NCBI GenBank assembly: GCA_937942965.1
Contig: CALDGN010000003.1
Coordinates: 1-5,540, forward strand
Direction of reading: 5' to 3'
Length of the DNA stretch: 5,540 nt
Origin: an uncultured Acidimicrobiales bacterium
Lineage (GTDB): Bacteria; Actinomycetota; Acidimicrobiia; Acidimicrobiales; UBA10347
Each line of letters begins with the position of its first letter. Position 1 is the first letter of the stretch. The notes beneath the pieces are model-generated. The model ran no database searches, had not been told where the DNA came from, and saw only the letters and a program-made list of their open reading frames with translations. The position numbers and the translations under genes are program-made. Positions 4,681 to 5,540 of the stretch are shown in pieces.

Positions 4681-4962
4681 GTGAACGAGTCAGAAGAGAC
4701 GCCGGTCGAAGCCGCTCCAGCCGAGAGCGACGCGCCGTCGGCGACACCCGATCCAGCCACGTCAGTCGACTTGGCGAATCGTCCCGAGGCCGCCTGGCTC
4801 GACACGGTCGAGGGCGAAGTCGAAGACGTCGACCTCGTGCTCAAGTGCCTTGCTCGAGACAACGCGACGATCTGCAAGTCGTGCCACGAGCTGCAAGAAA
4901 ACGGTTCGCTCGACGCCCGTCCGGTGCTGGCGCGCTGCGCGAGCACGAAGCAACCCCGCTAG
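4681..4962 (+). CDS. Small DksA/TraR-like protein with an incomplete zinc finger
   Basis: The 93-aa product starts with an acidic, Ala- and Pro-rich stretch without predicted order (1-35). Residues 36-93 match the end of DksA/TraR-type proteins. A short helix (AAWLDTVEGEVEDVDLVLKC, 37-56) comes first, then 'LARDNATICKSCHELQENGSLDARPVLARCAS'-like spacing: Cys65-x2-Cys68-x17-Cys86. This is the exact spacing of the first three zinc ligands in that family, and 'DARP..ARC' is the usual motif before the third ligand. The fourth ligand, expected at position 89, is Thr. Cys56 could compensate. DksA proteins enter the RNA polymerase secondary channel through a long coiled coil, which is too short here, so a different role is likely. 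An upstream extension of the frame runs through the antisense of the tRNA and is not real. GTG 4681 is chosen for its promoter spacing. Confidence 0.72.
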   Translation: MNESEETPVEAAPAESDAPSATPDPATSVDLANRPEAAWLDTVEGEVEDVDLVLKCLARDNATICKSCHELQENGSLDARPVLARCASTKQPR

Positions 4963-5006
4963 GGCAACCTCGCTAAGCGCAACTCAATCAGGGCGGCTCG
5001 GTAGAG

Positions 5007-5540
5007 CTACAGCATCCCCGGGTTGCTGGTCTGTTCGCCGTCCCACCCATCGAGCAGACCGACTCGCTCGCCAAGTTCGTAGGATCCGTCGCCATCGACG
5101 CTCAGCCAACGCGCACCCAGGTTCGACAGATGCTGGAATCGCAGTCCGAGTGACTGTTCGATGCAGTAGACGATGCCGCCATGTGCGACCACGATGAGTC
5201 GGTCGCCAGGCACATTCGCAAGCAGCTGCACGAAGCCTCGGCGAATGCGCACCAGCAGGTCGTCGTCGTTTTCGTAGCCCGGCGGGAAGCGCTTCGACTT
5301 GAGGTAGCCCGGGTACTGCTCTTCGATCTCGTCGCGGGTTAGCCCGCTCCATTCGCCGGCGCTTCGCTCGGCGAGGTCGGCGACCCGAAACGGCGTGTCG
5401 AAACCGAGCTTCTCGGCGATACGGTCGCCCGTCGTTGCAGCACGGTCGAGTGTCGACGTCGCAATGCCATCAAAGGCAGGGAAGTAGCGGAGCGCATCGC
5501 CAGCGGCGCTGGCCTGATCGAGCCCGAGTGGGCTCAGCGG
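5007..5540 (-). CDS. Histidine phosphatase superfamily protein (phosphoglycerate mutase-like), C-terminal part
   Basis: The minus-strand frame is open from the right edge to a stop at 5007-5009, giving 177 residues without the start. It begins in PLSPLGLDQASAAGDAL, the usual segment after the N-terminal RHG motif; that motif and the phosphorylated His lie outside the window. Next come 'IATSTLDRAATTGDRIAEKLG' (26-46), with the phosphate-binding Arg33 in the S-x-L-x-R-A motif, and 'LAERSAGEWSGLTRDEI' (56-72), with Glu58 as the probable proton donor. 'RLIVVAHGGIV' (114-124) carries His120, the second catalytic histidine. The C-terminal 'NLGARWLSVDGDGSYELGERVGLL' is typical. These enzymes remove or transfer phosphate; the substrate cannot be read from this part. 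The gene is convergent with the zinc-finger gene, with 44 bases between stops and no clear terminator hairpin there. Confidence 0.92.
   Translation of the reverse strand, partial: PLSPLGLDQASAAGDALRYFPAFDGIATSTLDRAATTGDRIAEKLGFDTPFRVADLAERSAGEWSGLTRDEIEEQYPGYLKSKRFPPGYENDDDLLVRIRRGFVQLLANVPGDRLIVVAHGGIVYCIEQSLGLRFQHLSNLGARWLSVDGDGSYELGERVGLLDGWDGEQTSNPGML

Noticed and set aside
1..5540. CRISPR array, insertion sequence, attachment-site duplication or phage genes
   Set aside because: I saw no spaced direct repeats, no transposase or integrase motifs, and no second copy of the tRNA 3' end in the window.

Overview
This is a GC-rich bacterial chromosomal window of the actinobacterial type. The signs are strong G/C preference at third codon positions, several probable promoters with a TAnnnT -10 box, and at least three genes that appear to be translated from leaderless transcripts. 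The gene content (a 206-aa probable beta-barrel protein, a sulfotransferase-like protein, a DksA-like zinc-finger remnant, a tRNA gene that encodes its CCA end) would suit Acidimicrobiia or a similar actinobacterium. That lineage is my inference; the sequence does not prove it.

Layout, left to right. (1) The 3' end of a LysR-type regulator gene (to 257), followed by a 147-base gap with two overlapping hairpins. (2) A stand-alone 206-aa protein of unknown function (405-1025) with a good ribosome binding site. (3) A type II toxin-antitoxin operon (1061-1607): a ribbon-helix-helix antitoxin overlapping a MazF-type endoribonuclease by 14 bases, with a dyad over the probable promoter. (4) A sulfotransferase-family protein (1709-2413). 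(5) An unrecognised helical, charged 120-aa protein (2592-2954). (6) An alpha/beta hydrolase with an aspartate nucleophile (3051-3935), followed after 23 bases by a TetR-family regulator (3959-4495). (7) tRNA-Lys(UUU) on the minus strand (4529-4606), divergent from a small DksA/TraR-like protein with only three of the four zinc-ligand cysteines (4681-4962). (8) The C-terminal 177 residues of a histidine-phosphatase-superfamily protein on the minus strand, running off the right edge.

The most informative regulatory structure is in the hydrolase-TetR pair. Each gene is preceded by a long palindrome: 24 bp at 3022-3045 and 30 bp at 3926-3955. Their 24-bp cores share 13 of 24 bases, and each sits at the same place relative to a TAC-starting -10 box and a leaderless start codon. 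The simple reading is that the TetR protein represses both the hydrolase and itself, with an unknown ligand that is probably related to the hydrolase substrate. The hydrolase keeps the Asp nucleophile (Gly-His-Asp-Ser-Gly-Gly) but has Leu where the family normally carries its catalytic His, with two His residues just downstream. It therefore may not be an ordinary dehalogenase or epoxide hydrolase.

Most genes here appear to be separate transcription units. I found no CRISPR array, insertion sequence, integrase, phage gene or attachment site. The tRNA could serve as an integration site, but nothing next to it shows that it has.
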